From Primula veris (Eukaryota > Streptophyta > Magnoliopsida > Ericales > Primulaceae): 64,000 nucleotides of DNA. A program made the translations under genes and the position numbers. Below, piece by piece: positions 50,593 through 63,366 of this stretch. The stretch's first letter is position 1, and every line of letters begins with the position of its first letter. A model generated the notes under the pieces. It had not been told where the DNA came from. It ran no database searches and saw only the letters and a list, made by a program, of their open reading frames with translations. The stretch spans positions 21,263,342-21,327,341 of the forward strand of contig OY821745.1 in assembly GCA_963682055.1 (NCBI GenBank), given 5' to 3'.

Positions 50593-53500
50593 ACGGAGTA
50601 GTATATATAAACAAGGGAAATGATATATTGACACTTTGAAAAACATTAAATTAAACAACAAAATCTTAACCATTCATTTTAACGGTCTTGATTACAAGTT
50701 TACATATAGAAATACATTTAATTATAGATTCAATTAACTCTAGTTAATGTCTATAATATAATTAATCAGAGTCTTTCTCCATTGATACATAGCCCAACAT
50801 CGGCTAGCATGTCTTTTTCTCAAGGGAATATCTCACAGTTTGGAATTTTCTTTGTATACAAAATTTGAGTTTATATTTTTTTAATTAAAATTTGGGGTTC
50901 TTTTAAGACACACGTTAAGGTTTTATTTTTCAGATTTATTGTCTATTAAAATATGGGACTTTTATATATACAAAACTTGGGTTTAGAATTTTTTTTCTTA
51001 TAGAGCTCCATCTGATCAGTGGGCTTTTTCCTATGAAATTCAAAAATTGGTTAGTTCAATCTTTAAAAATAATTTAAAAAGTCTCAAGTGATTTGCCGAT
51101 TAGGAATTGATAAATACCAAATTTTGCTCAACTGGAATTTCTTCTTTTTCTAATCATACATTTATTCCTGATTTGTTAGTTTTGACATACTATTGATATA
51201 CTTTAGGAAAAAAAAAAAAAGGGTAGATGTGGTGTGTAATGGGTGTGTATCTATCTACACAAAACAAATAAATGATTCTTTCTTAACCAGGGTTAATAAT
51301 TTAATATTAATTGTTTTTTACAAGCTAACTTTTAATCTAGATCGTTGAATAGATGGTCAACATTGCGATGTTTACTTTGATATTGTTCATTTGCTCTCAG
51401 TGGATCTTTTTTTCAATCCCCTCTTTCGACAATCTTTATCTCTCTTTAATGCGAGATAAATTCAGATCATAGGCTTATCATGTAAAAGTTGAATGTTTAT
51501 CCTGATAGTCAATTAAGGTTTTTTAAAATTGTGGATCTTTTAAATTGCCTTTTTTTATTTAGGTTTCTGAGGATCTAAAACATTGTTTCTCATTGTTGTC
51601 TCAAACATACCAATATTTTCTATTCTCAAAATTAAATTTTCGTTACATTTACTCTTTATAAGTGTAATAAATAGTAAAATGTCTACTTTTCCATGCACTC
51701 TTTTTGGGCTTCGCTATCAGGCATTGTGTACTGGGATATTAACAATTTTGATGGAGTCGTGGACCAAGGGTTGGTCGTTATTTATGTATTTTTCCAATTC
51801 CCTGAATAATATCGGTATCATTAAGGTGTTGATAATACTCGAGTCCGAAAACGTTTTCAAATTAATAAAAAAAATTGTTATCAATTGTATGAATAAGTTT
51901 GGAAAGTTTACGAAGTCTCGGAGAGATAATTTTATCATTAGTATTTGTTCTAAATTGGTTCGTTTAATCTTTACAAAAAAAGAAACATATATCGAATCTT
52001 TATGGATTTATAAGCTAGAACGAAATCGTAGAACGGCCAGATTAAGCAAATAAAAGATACAACGACAAGTTTGGCCACTTCAAAAATTGCTACTGTATCA
52101 AAGCTACGGCTAAATTTTAGAACATGATTAAGCCGAGCAAGCTTGGTTAGCATAAATTACAGTCTAGAGAGGGCTTTAAAGACCGTTGAGCATGTAACAA
52201 TCTAGTAATTTACTGGTTAACTTAAGCCCAAATTACAACTAAATAGAAAATTCATCCTACAAACCAAAATTCCATTTTACAACTTAATACATATAAACCT
52301 AGAGTAAAATAAAAATAATTGTAATAAGCAAACAAGTTCATTTGTGAAAGTCTAGCACTGATGCATCACAAAACAAAATAAAGAGATAAACAAACTTCCA
52401 TTTAAAATCGGTACCAGTCAAACAAAGGAGAGTATTAGACATACTTACGATGACAATAATAAAATCAAGAAGAGAAGTTAAGTACTTGGCAGAAAGGAAA
52501 ATATATTTTAGACAGTTAGAAACCAAAATTTTCATCATTTTCCAAATTCCACGATCCAATTGCACAAAGATAAGTTCAACACATTCTACAATCCAACTGA
52601 AAAACATAATTCAACAACATTCCAAATCATATGCATCACCAGCCTTACTAGCATAATAATTATGTATAAGTAGAAACTTATCAACCCTTACTCCCACAAT
52701 AACATTACTTGTAACAAGAGTACAAACAAGGCTTGGGCTTCCTTTTCAAGCCATTCTTCTTCCCTTCTTTTCTTTGCCGTTGTTCTTAAACAAAATGCCG
52801 CTAAAGCAGCCTGTCATATTTTCTATAACCCTGGGTAAAAAACACCAGAAAGGAGACAAGACATAAGAAAAAGAGCTAGCAGCATAATCAACTAACAGAT
52901 AATGAGAAGCTACACTGATAAATTACTAGAGAACCACTATAGCAAGTCCCGAATGATCGAAATATGGAAACAAATACAATTTTTTTTTTGAAATTATTCA
53001 AAAGATGTCTAGAAGCAACTTAAAGAAACAAAGAGAACTTACAATCAGCGAGTGTACGACTTTTCCTGGAAAAAAAGAACATTAACGAGTCAGACAAAGT
53101 AAAAGGAAATAATGCTGCAAAGAGAAATATAAACAATAACACACATATGAAAAAACTATATTCAAATGTCTTTCCCAGAATTGTTTGCAGGTCATAAAAA
53201 ATTTAACACAGAAGAAAACGTATAACCGACAAATCGTTTCTTTGCATATGGATTTTATCGTAAAAAATAAATAAATATTAGATATAAGTCAGACCTTCTA
53301 AATCTCCATTGCAAACGGTGACGGTGCTCTACAATTAATAACTACTTTCATATAATTATGAAATTAACAAAGTTATTTCATTGATAAGTATTTCAAATAA
53401 TACTATTATTGGGCAGTACACACTGAAGTGGCCTGGCGTAACTCGGTCAGGGTTGGGTGTGCTAGGGTTCAATGCAATAATGGCACGTGGTTCATTACTT

Positions 53501-54149
53501 TCAACTATTCTCCACCAGGCAGCTACGTTGGTCAACGCCCATATTAATATGCCACGAATCCCTTACGGACATTCTAATTAAGTATAAAAATAACCTTCAT
53601 ATAAATAATGGATTATATCGGTATTTACCAAATTTCTAAATTATGGACAAAAGATTGTCTTTGTAATACAAAGTTTTTGTTGTGCTAAATTCCAATGACC
53701 TTTCAAATATATAATAAGACATTCTATATTTCAATCATTCATCTCCAAGACTTAATCCGGTCAACAAGTTTAAACAAAATTATAATAACAGAGATATACT
53801 AGTGTACACACAAATCTTAAATTTGACACAATTGTGGAATTATAATCTATAGTGGTTCTTCTCAAGGAGACCCTAATCAGCGAGATAACCTTTACCTCTC
53901 TATTTATATATAAACATTTTAATAACTCATTGTATTGATCATCAGCTAGTTTTCTATTTGAATGGAGTTCTTTTTTTTGTATACGAATTAACGATGGAAT
54001 ATTCATATTTCCATCAATTAATTGAATAACTTAATAACTTGTAGAACAAATATTTCTTTTAGGTGCAGTTCCCCTTTATTACATAAATTAAACTTAATTC
54101 TCATTTGGTATTAGTTCAAAAAAATTAATAAACCCCTCGCAGGCAGGGG
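50593..54149. other. Intergenic region, no convincing gene
   Basis: AT-rich. The plus ORF 51583-52053 and minus ORFs near 51717-52607 are biased in composition and match no family I know. On the minus strand, short exon-like pieces at about 53045-53068 and 52740-52832 have acceptor- and donor-like borders, but the product cannot be recognised. The CTCGGTCAGGGTTGGGTG stretch at 53430-53460 is GC-richer than its surroundings and unexplained. Confidence 0.35.
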
Positions 54150-54153
54150 TGGA

Positions 54154-54270
54154 TCTTTCCTAGCAGCATCGTCATTTATTTTTCTTACTGTACCCATTAT
54201 TAATAAGCCCCTCCCTCACAGGCAGGGGGGATCCAGAATTTTTGTTTCGGGGGGCACAATCTTAAAATAA
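54154..54270. mobile_element. hAT terminus fragments
   Basis: CAGGGGTGGATC (about 54155) and CAGGGGGGATCCAG (about 54224) both resemble the hAT termini seen at 8229 and 18628. The second is followed by GGGGGGCACAATCTTAAAATAA, which matches the region inside 18628 read in reverse. It looks like worn ends of the same family, with a local duplication (AATAAGCCCCTC). Confidence 0.5.
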
Positions 54271-55744
54271 AATATGTGACTACGAGAAGCGTTGATTAAG
54301 CTTACAAATTCTATCAAAACCAGAATAGCCATATTCTCATATTTTGCAGAAAAATAAATTTGACTTTATGTAAAAGGTAATTTAGTTACATATGAACGAT
54401 AAAACAAGACGCTATCGTTAATTGATAGTTTAGTAAATAATCCCAGACTTAGAGAGATGGAGAAAATGTGTAGCAAGTGTATAAGTACAAAAAAAACATA
54501 GAGGCAGAACGCTCTATCTTTTATTAGAATTAATATGAAAGGCTTCATTCCGGACAACATACATAAAGAAAGAAAATAAAAAATAAAAGATGAAAACAAG
54601 AAGCAAGTGAAATACCAGTAAGAAATTAATATTTCTTACTTAATATAAAGCAAATGTCGGTACAATCTTTTGGTCCGTCACTTTTAGGTGCTAAGGGCAC
54701 CTGTATTTCATCTAAAATATATGACAGCCAACCACATCTTTTTCTTGTGACTTTTATATTATTGTATACGGTAAATTGACTCTATGTACATGCAAGGTTA
54801 TAATCATCTTTTCTCCTCACTCCTCTCTTGACCGTATTTAGGTGGTCTCACCCACATCACTAGCAAAGGGTCCGACGAATTCGATCCAACAAGTTAATTT
54901 CCCCTTTTTTCAATTTTCAACCCTCTAAGCCAATATGCTTTGCAATTGATGGCAAATTCCTCCTATCTTTTCTATTTGAAGTATCAATCATTGAATTCAT
55001 TCATTCATGAATTACTTGAAATGAACTTTTTATCTGCAAGCTGTTCGTATAATTGCATTAAAGACATAATTATATTCTCAAATACTAAGAATGTGTTTTA
55101 TGAAAATTTATAAGATAGAGTTGTTTGTAGTTTTGGCAATTCGTTCGTAGTTATTAGATATTTGCATCGTGTTTATGCATTTTTGTTTCCTCTCATTTTA
55201 CTTGCTTATTTTTTATAAATAGAAACATTCCTAAAAGTACACCTGAGTTGTAAAACTGTCACTTATAAATATTCCATCAAGAAAATATGGTGGTGTTGAT
55301 AGCAAGTGCTATAGACTCTTATATAAAAGTGAGTTATGGGTTTTCCGTTATTGACATTCTAAGTTGTGAAGTAAAAGATCTTCTCGTGACTAGATGGATG
55401 GCAAAGGTGGCACCCGCAAGAAAACATCTACTTCCACAAATGGTAAAAGGTTTTTGCGATTCTCTAAATTAGTGAGTTTTTATTAGTTTCACTTTGGTAA
55501 AGGGCTTTTGCGATTTTATTTTCTCTCAACAATTATAAGTATTGCGGTTCAAATTCATGAGGGAAGAGAAAGACATTGTGTGAGGTTAGGTTGTACACTT
55601 GTACTAATCGAAAGGAATGTGCATTCTGCTAACATTGGTTATTGAGTTGAGTTATTTGATTTCTAATTTAAATTATTCTTCACTATATTAGCCCACGTAT
55701 TTCACTTCTTCAATTCATTGAACTGATTGTTATTTGGACTTGTG
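54271..55744. other. Intergenic region
   Basis: No gene recognised. The ORF at 55287-55472 has no family resemblance. Confidence 0.35.
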
Positions 55745-56583
55745 TTTTAAAAATCCTACTATATATGTTGTGGTATGTTACGCAAAATAGTGTTTTTTTT
55801 TTATAAAAAAAACGTATCGAAAAACCGTTATTTGGATGGAAAAGCGTTAAATTTGAGCTATTGAGACTAAAAGGTTAAAAAACACGAAATTATTGGACTG
55901 CTAGCGTAAATAACGAGTTTTAAAAAACTAAAAAATTGAACTTGTAGTGTTATTATTAGACTGGTCCCTATAATAAATAACATGTCACAATTTGCCTATA
56001 TAGTTAATAACATGTCACATATTCGCCTCTATAATAAATAACATGTCACAAATTGTTCCCAATAGTAATTAATATATCAAAAAAAAAACATTTATCCCCA
56101 AATATTTAAAAAAAACATCCGATTCTTTTAACCAAACATGTCTCTCTCTCTTTCTTACACAAAAAACCACCACTAATTCAAAGTTTTTTCCGATCCCCAT
56201 GTATGCAAGATTGATACGGTTTACATGATTAATTATATACGAAATTGGGGTAGCAAACAAAATCATGTTATATTGGATAATTTCGAACGCTAAATATGAT
56301 CCGTCTTACTATTAGTTTCCATTCTAGTACTTATATTTGATAATATATTAGCGAGATTATAATTTTGTTATTTTGGATTATGTATTTACTTAATTAAACG
56401 GCTGTTGTTTTTAACTTTTAATCTTGTTAATATAATTAGTATAAATTGTATGACTATAGTGCTATATTGTTATTTATTTAGGCAAAAAAAAGTACACCAC
56501 AAAGCTTTACCTAGCTACGTTATTTGCACTTTTAGTGTTTCTTTCGAAAAAACGCTATGCTAACGATAATTCTATTTAAAACA
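55745..56583. mobile_element. Inverted-repeat element related to 45354-45832
   Basis: The inverted right end reads CAATGTTTTAAATAG followed by AATTATCGTTAGCATAGCG, matching the left end of the 45354 element. The left side contains AAAACGTATCGAAAAACCG and AAAAGCGTTAAATTTGAGC, similar to that element's interior. No coding capacity. Confidence 0.55.
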
Positions 56584-56922
56584 TTGATTTGGACAAATGA
56601 TTTATGGCTGTCAATTGCAATTTTCCATTTATTTTTTGATTTTTGCAGTATCATTATACTCAAAAATAGAAAATTGTACAATAGAATTTTGAATTCAGAG
56701 TTTAAACTGATTCTCTAATTTATTTTGTTCCAAGTTCTGATTTTACTATTTGCTAATATTTATTTTATTTGGGAAAAAATGACTGTTTTGAATTGGAAAT
56801 GAAAACAGATCACCAATTTTCTTTCTATCTTTTTTGGATGGCTCACCTGCCGTTAAACGAGGTTTCGGAAGAACATAATTTCACATTTTTATTAGTGTGA
56901 GAAGCAGATACCGTAATAGTAA
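56584..56922. other. Intergenic region before the CACTA element
   Basis: AT-rich, nothing recognised. The last three bases (TAA, 56920-56922) are the presumed left copy of the CACTA target duplication. Confidence 0.4.
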
Positions 56923-56939
56923 CACTACAATAAAATGCC

Positions 56940-57290
56940 CACATAGTAACTTAAAATTCCAACTAATTTGGTAGTTACTAATCACTAACCGAATCTCTAA
57001 CTAAAATTTCATATTTTTATGACTTACCAACTAATTTGCAACTACCATATTATTAGTCACTAAATAGTAACTAACCTGTAACTTACACTTTTCAGTTGGT
57101 AAGTAGTACTGAATAGTAACTTAAATTTCGGCAGTTAGTAATTTACCAACTAATTAGTTACTACTATTTTATCGGTTGCTAAATATTAATTGATTACTAA
57201 CTACCACATTTTAGTAGGTAAATACCAACTATGTTAGTAACTTACTTAGAATTTAGTAACTAATTTTAGTAGTTACTATATACCAACTGA
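56940..57290. repeat. CACTA subterminal repeats
   Basis: Many short repeats of TAGTAACTAA and TTAGTTGGTAGTTAC words in both orientations, just inside the 5' terminus. In En/Spm such repeats bind TnpA. Confidence 0.75.
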
Positions 57291-58533
57291 AACATATATT
57301 TTTTTTCTATTTATTTTTTCATAAATATGAAATCTACTTTCTTATCCAAAAATATGTCTTTTTCTTACACCAATCATATTCCTTATCTATTCGATTCAAT
57401 ATTCACTCATATATATGCAACATTTTCACATAACCCAACCACTAAAAAATACCATCATATGCAAAAAAATATATAAAAATAATATCTATTTATAAAAATT
57501 TGTACACTAGAATTACTCGTTACCCAAAATTTATAAAGGTCTTTGCACCGTGTAAGGTTAGTTTTTTAAATTTTGTTATAATTTTTTTTATTATAATTCT
57601 ACTAGTTTAAATTGATTTTTAGTAGGTTAGTTTTATTTAGCCGTAAAAATAACGTATCGATACTTTGTATGTTTTTAAATTACATTGAAGGGTTTAAAAT
57701 TTCGTTATTACATAAATATAAATAATAATTAAAATTAGTGTTGATTAAACACAAACTATCTTTATTTCGGTAGTTTTAAATCATTTTTTTAGGAGGTTAG
57801 TTTCATTTAGCCGTTAAAATCATGTACATAATTATATTTTTTAATTAGTTTCATTTAGCATATGGTTTTAAATCTTAATTAGTACGATAAAATTACCATG
57901 TCATTGTATATAGTATATGAGTACCGAATTGATTTTATTCTCAAACTATGAAAAATATTTCCTTAAAAATGAACAAGTTTGGTCTTGATAGAATTATTAT
58001 TTATACAAAAATGAAATTATAAGATAAAATAATAATGCACTAAACTGAATACTCTGCCACTTGTGTTCGACAATTAGGTGGAAATACAAATCAAGTATAT
58101 TGATAAAAGATAAAGACGGTTCAAGTATATTCTTTTTGGGCTAAATCATAATGCTGGAGCAAACTGGGCTTTAATTTTATAATAACTAACAAACATTAGG
58201 CTTCATAAATGTATTTTCGCTAATATAGTATCAGTATAAGAATTATAACAGTGTTGGTCCATATTTTCAGTTCATTACAGAGAAAACTACAGTTTACATA
58301 GCGTTACATATTAGTCCAACAGAGTTGGTACTGCAAAAATGACATGTTTTTCTTCAGTTCATGGATAACAGTTTATAAGAGTTACACTTATTTTTAAGAC
58401 GGTTTCTTTTTTATATTTTAAATGGAGTTAGTTTCATACTTCTAATTAGATTACTATGTTATTTTAATTAGATTACTATGTTATTTGCCTAATTTGTATT
58501 CAATTAATTCATGAACAGGAAATTGAGCCGAGA
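57291..58533. other. CACTA 5' region before the transposase gene
   Basis: AT-rich, presumed leader and promoter of the element. No ORF of note. Confidence 0.5.
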
Positions 58534-61500
58534 ATGGACAGGTCATGGATGTATAGTCGAACTAATAAGAAAAAACAGTTCAATCCCGTATTTATGGAAA
58601 ATTTGGAGGATTTTATTACATATGCATGTTCTCAACCGAGTCACATGAATGGTACTACGATAAGGTGTCCTTCTAAATCCTGTTCAAATATGCAGTTCCA
58701 CGAATCCGATATAGTGAGATTGCATCTCTATAAAAAAGGCTTTGTTGCTGATTATTATAAGTGGATTTATCATGGGGAACCATTTTTGCCTGTGTCATCT
58801 CAATCAATAGACGTTAATATTGCATCACAGAATTATGATTCTGGTGGTACATCTAACTCATATCAGTTCGCCACTCCATCGGAACCTCCTAATAACCCAC
58901 ATGTTGATAATTCTTACCGTACAATGGTTATGGATGCAGCTGGACATGAATTTGATCCAAGTAATCCCGATCAATATCTGAATCCAAATGTGCAGAGTTT
59001 CCAAAGTATGTTGGAAGCCTCCGAACGACCTCTATGGCCTGGTTGTGAAACGATGACACAATTAAGTATGTCAGCACGACTTATGAATTTAAAATCCGAG
59101 CATCGCTTCTCCGAGAGGCTCTATGATGATTTTTGTTCTGCTATGAAAGACAGTTTACCAGAGGGAAACACAATGCCTGATAGCTACTACAGTAGTAAAA
59201 AGTTGTTTGCGGGGATGGAACTTCCGGTTGAAAAGATCCACTGTTGCGTGGACGGATGTATGCTATATTGGGGAGTTGACAGTGAGTTGCAGAATTGTAA
59301 ATTTTGTAGTAAGCCAAGGTTCGAAATTGTAGAGAAGAGTGGATTCGGTAGAACAAAAAAAAGACCTGTAAAAAAGATGTATTACTTTCCAATAGCACCG
59401 AGGCTACAAAGGTTGTATGCTGCTGAGGCCACTGCAAAACATATGACATGGCATGCCGATCATGAACAAGAAGATGGAGTTATGCGCCACTCTTCAGATT
59501 CTTATGCTTGGAAACATTTTAACGACACCAATCCTGTATTTTCAGAGGAGACACGAAATGTAAGACTAGGGCTATGCACCGATGGATTTCAACCCTTTGG
59601 GATGTCTGGAGAGCCGTACTCATCATGGCCAGTTATCGTCTTTCCTTATAACTTACCTCCATGGATGTGCATGAAAGATGAATACATGTTTTTATCAGTA
59701 ATTGTTCCCGGTCCTAAAAATCCATGTCAAAGGTTAGATGTGTACCTTCAACCCCTTATTGCAGAATTGCAAAGGTTGTGGGTAAGCGGTGTTATGACAT
59801 GGGATATACATAAGAACCAATACTTCAAGATGCGAGTCGCTCTTATGTGGACTGTAAGCGACTTTCCAGCTTACTCTATGTTATCAGGATGGAGTACTCA
59901 TGGGCCCTTAGCATGCCCATATTGTATGGAAGACACTACTGCATTCCATCTAAAGCATGGTGGGAAATCTTGTTGGTTTGATTGTCACCGTAGGTTCCTA
60001 CCTCAAGAGCACCCCTACAGAAAGAATACGAAGAAATTCATTAAGGACAGAATTGTTCTTGACCCTCCACCCAAGATTAGAAGTGGTGAAGAGATCTTAC
60101 AATATATAGACTAACTTGGAATACGAAAAATAACTGAACTTGGTGCTGAAAAATGGAATTCAAGAGTTTGCTCAAGATCGGGTACAGCTTGGAAGAAACG
60201 AAGCATTTTCTGGGACCTACCGTACTGGAAAACTAACATCATACGACACAACATTGACGTGATGCATACCGAGAAGAATGTTTTCATGAATGTGTTCAAC
60301 ACCGTCATGGCAATCGATGGAAAAACAAAAGATAACGTGAAGGCTAGAGAGGATATGAAACTATTGTGTCGACGAAAAAAACTACAATATGATGAGAAAA
60401 CACGAAAGTATCCAAAAGCTGTCTATAGCTTAGAAATGGAAGGAAAAATAGCGGTGTGTAAATGGTTAAAACAGTTAAAGTTTCCGGACGGATACGTGTC
60501 TAATCTTGGTCGGTGTGTAGACATGAAAAAACACAAGTTGAATGGGTGTATGAAGAGTCATGACTGTCACGTCTTTATGCAAAGACTTGTTCCTATTGCT
60601 TTTCACGAACTTCTTCCTAAAGACGTATGGGAGGCATTGACAGAGTTGAGCATATTTTTTAAGACATTAACCTGCACTACTATCAGGACAGAAGATATGG
60701 AAAAGTTGAATCAACAAATTCCATGCATTTTATGCAAGTTAGAAATGATTTTTCCTCCTGGGTTTTTTGACTCGATGGAACATCTTGTGGTACACTTGGC
60801 TTATGAAACACTTATAGCTGGACCAGTGCAGGGTAGATGGATGTATCCTTGTGAAAGAATGATGGGGCATTTTAAAAAAAAATATAAAAAATTATGCCAG
60901 GGTTGAAGGATCGCTCTGCAATGTGTACTTACATGAAGAATCGACGGGTTTCTGCTCCCAATATTTTGAACCACACATACCCACAAGGCATAGAAAAGTG
61001 CCACGAAATGATGCTGGCGTGATGGAAGAATCAATTGAAGGGAATCTATCGATATTTTCACAAACGGGTCGACAATACGGAAAATCCAAAAAACGACCAT
61101 TTATTGATCTAAAAGAGTATGTGGCGACTCATAGTTACATTCTTTTGAACTGCCCTGAGATAAAAGAATATGTTAAGTAAGTTGAAAATCATTTACATTC
61201 TTTCAAATTAGTTAATATTTTTGTGTGTGTTGAAACTTACTTTTTCTTTTTCTAATGAAGCATGTTCACAAGCTACTTACGAGAAACAATTCACAATATT
61301 AGCGATGAAGATGTCGACCTTGCTTTAGAAAATGAGTTTCCATCATGGTTTATGAACTTTGCAGAAGAAAATGTAAAGAATCCGTTTATTAAGGATCTCG
61401 CCAAGGGCCCACTAAATAGTGTTATTTCGGTTCCCGTTTACTTTGTAAATGGATTCAAATTTCACACAATGGGTTATGGGACAAATAAAACTACAGATTG

Positions 61501-62059
61501 CAGTGGTGTGTGCATTAAAGGTATAAACAGCGGAGAGACGGAAAGTGACTACTATGGCCGCATTAGTGAAATATTGATTGTGGAATATCCCCGATTGCCC
61601 ATCAAAAAAGTTGTAATGTTCAAGTGTGAATGGTTTGACCCGAGACATAATTTTGGGACGAAAATTCATCCACGCTTAGGTCTAGTGGAAGTACACCGTA
61701 ATAAAAGATTAACTAAATATGAGCCTTTCATTCTAGCGTCGCAAGCGGGACAGGTATCTTTTATACCTTATCCGTCCATAGAAGAAGTTGGTCAATATTC
61801 AATCTGGTTGATGGTTTGCAACATCAAAGCTAGAGCAATGATCGAAGTAGCATCGATGACTGAGAATACTACTACCGAAGAACCTACTAGTGCGTTCCAA
61901 GATAGTGAATCAAATTTGGATGGGTTTTTCGTAGATTTGGTTGGACAGGGAATAAGTATCGAACTAAACGATCCAAACGACATATATGTAGATCTACCTA
62001 TTGGTGAAACCGAATCAGAAGATGAAATTTATTATGAAGACATAGGGGATCGTAATTAA
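58534..62059 (+). pseudogene. TNP2-type CACTA transposase with one stop and one frameshift
   Basis: ATG at 58534 (MDRSWMYSR) opens a transposase-associated domain with RCPSKSCSN (about residues 1-80). The TNP2/Transposase_21 core follows with VEKIHCCVDGCMLYW, the catalytic-type LCTDGFQPF and the hallmark PGPKNP. A TAA at 60112-60114 interrupts the frame, which stays open beyond it (DVMHTEKNVF). A DUF4218-like part ends GRWMYPCERMMGHF, where an A run (60874-60890) shifts the frame by one base. The next stretch reads in the new frame (GSLCNVYLHEEST) to an 84-bp intron (61177-61260). The last exon holds a DUF4216-like domain (HTMGYGTNKTTDCSG, CEWFDP) and an acidic tail. In intact relatives this enzyme cuts at the CACTA ends; here two lesions should inactivate it. 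Confidence 0.88.
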
Positions 62060-63366
62060 AAGGGTCCAATTTGTGTTTTAATATGGGTTTCAATTGTCAG
62101 TTTCGTATTAAGAAGGATCAATTGGTAAACAATTAGTAAGTTGAAATCAAAAACAGATGTCCAGAAATGAAAGGAAATAAAAGAATTGGACTTATTACAA
62201 ACTTTATAATTGCATAAATATCTAGCCTATGTTGAGGGGGAAAGTGTACATAATCTGGCGAGATAAGTACCTAATAAGAGAGTAGAGAGAGGGAATCCGC
62301 CGCTTCTCACCATCTTCAGAGGTAAAAGTCATTTCCTCTCTCTCTTTTTGGTTACAAATAGTTCTACTGATTATATCTGATGATTATATCTGAATTAGGG
62401 CTTTTATTTATCATGTTGATACAAAATATTTCAACTTCTTTGGTGCTTATAATTGCGAATTTAGGGCTTGAAACTTATTCACACACTAATTAAGGTTTTT
62501 ATTCTTAGTTTGTCAATTTGGGTTTCTATCAATTGATTATCCAAGTTAGTAATTGTGTAGCTTATTGTTTAAATTTTCATAAGCAGGTTTAATTATTGGG
62601 ATTTTATTGTTTAAAGTTTCTTGGAAACCAGGTAGGAGTGGCATGACAATAATAACCCTGAAACATTTTTTCTCTTTGTAAGCTCGTATTATCCGTCTGT
62701 ATATGGATTCAAGGACGCGATTCTGAATGGTGTCATCTCCCGTAAGACCTGAGATAAAAAATTGATTCTAGAAGCAAGAATCAGTTTACAGAATTTATTA
62801 GCAGATATTTCAAAATGGAAACAACTGCAAAACCAAGGTAGAACCCAGTAATGATAATAATTTGATTTTAAACAACTTTCTAAACTAATTAGTCTATTTA
62901 CAGAATTTATTAGCAGATATTTCAAAATGGAAACAACTGCAAAACCAATGGTAGAACCCAGTAATGATAATAATTTGATTTTAAACAACTTTCTAAACTA
63001 ATTAGTCTATTTACAGAATTTATTAGCAGATATTTCAAAATGGAAACAACTGCAAAACCAATGGTAGAACCCAGTAATGATAATAATTTGATTTTAAACA
63101 ACTTTCTAAACTAATTAGTCTATTTTGTCACTAAATTCCAAGTTGACAATATATTTTGGCAGGTAGAGCATTATGAGGAGATTTTTCTTTTGTTTTACCT
63201 CAATGTAAATAAAATATTCAGCTTTCTCAATGAGAGAACAATATGCTCTCTGAATACTATCTTCAGTTTGACTGGTTCCAGCAGACCATTGGCTAACACT
63301 TCTTATAACCTGCAATTTAGGTGGGTTAAAAAGGTAAAAAAGACTGAGTGAAATTTAGTAGGAGGC
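62060..63366. other. Spacer between the two CACTA genes, with 113-bp tandem repeat
   Basis: Non-coding. Three units of about 112-113 bp starting at 62785, 62897 and 63010 (TTTACAGAATTTATTAGC) are nearly identical. The rest is AT-rich. Confidence 0.8.

Noticed and set aside
51583..52053. 156-codon ORF
   Set aside because: Start codon is not ATG, composition follows the local AT bias, and I recognise no motif; likely chance.
52740..53068. Two small minus-strand exons
   Set aside because: Borders look acceptable and one phase joins them, but the product is too short to recognise and no further exons could be found.
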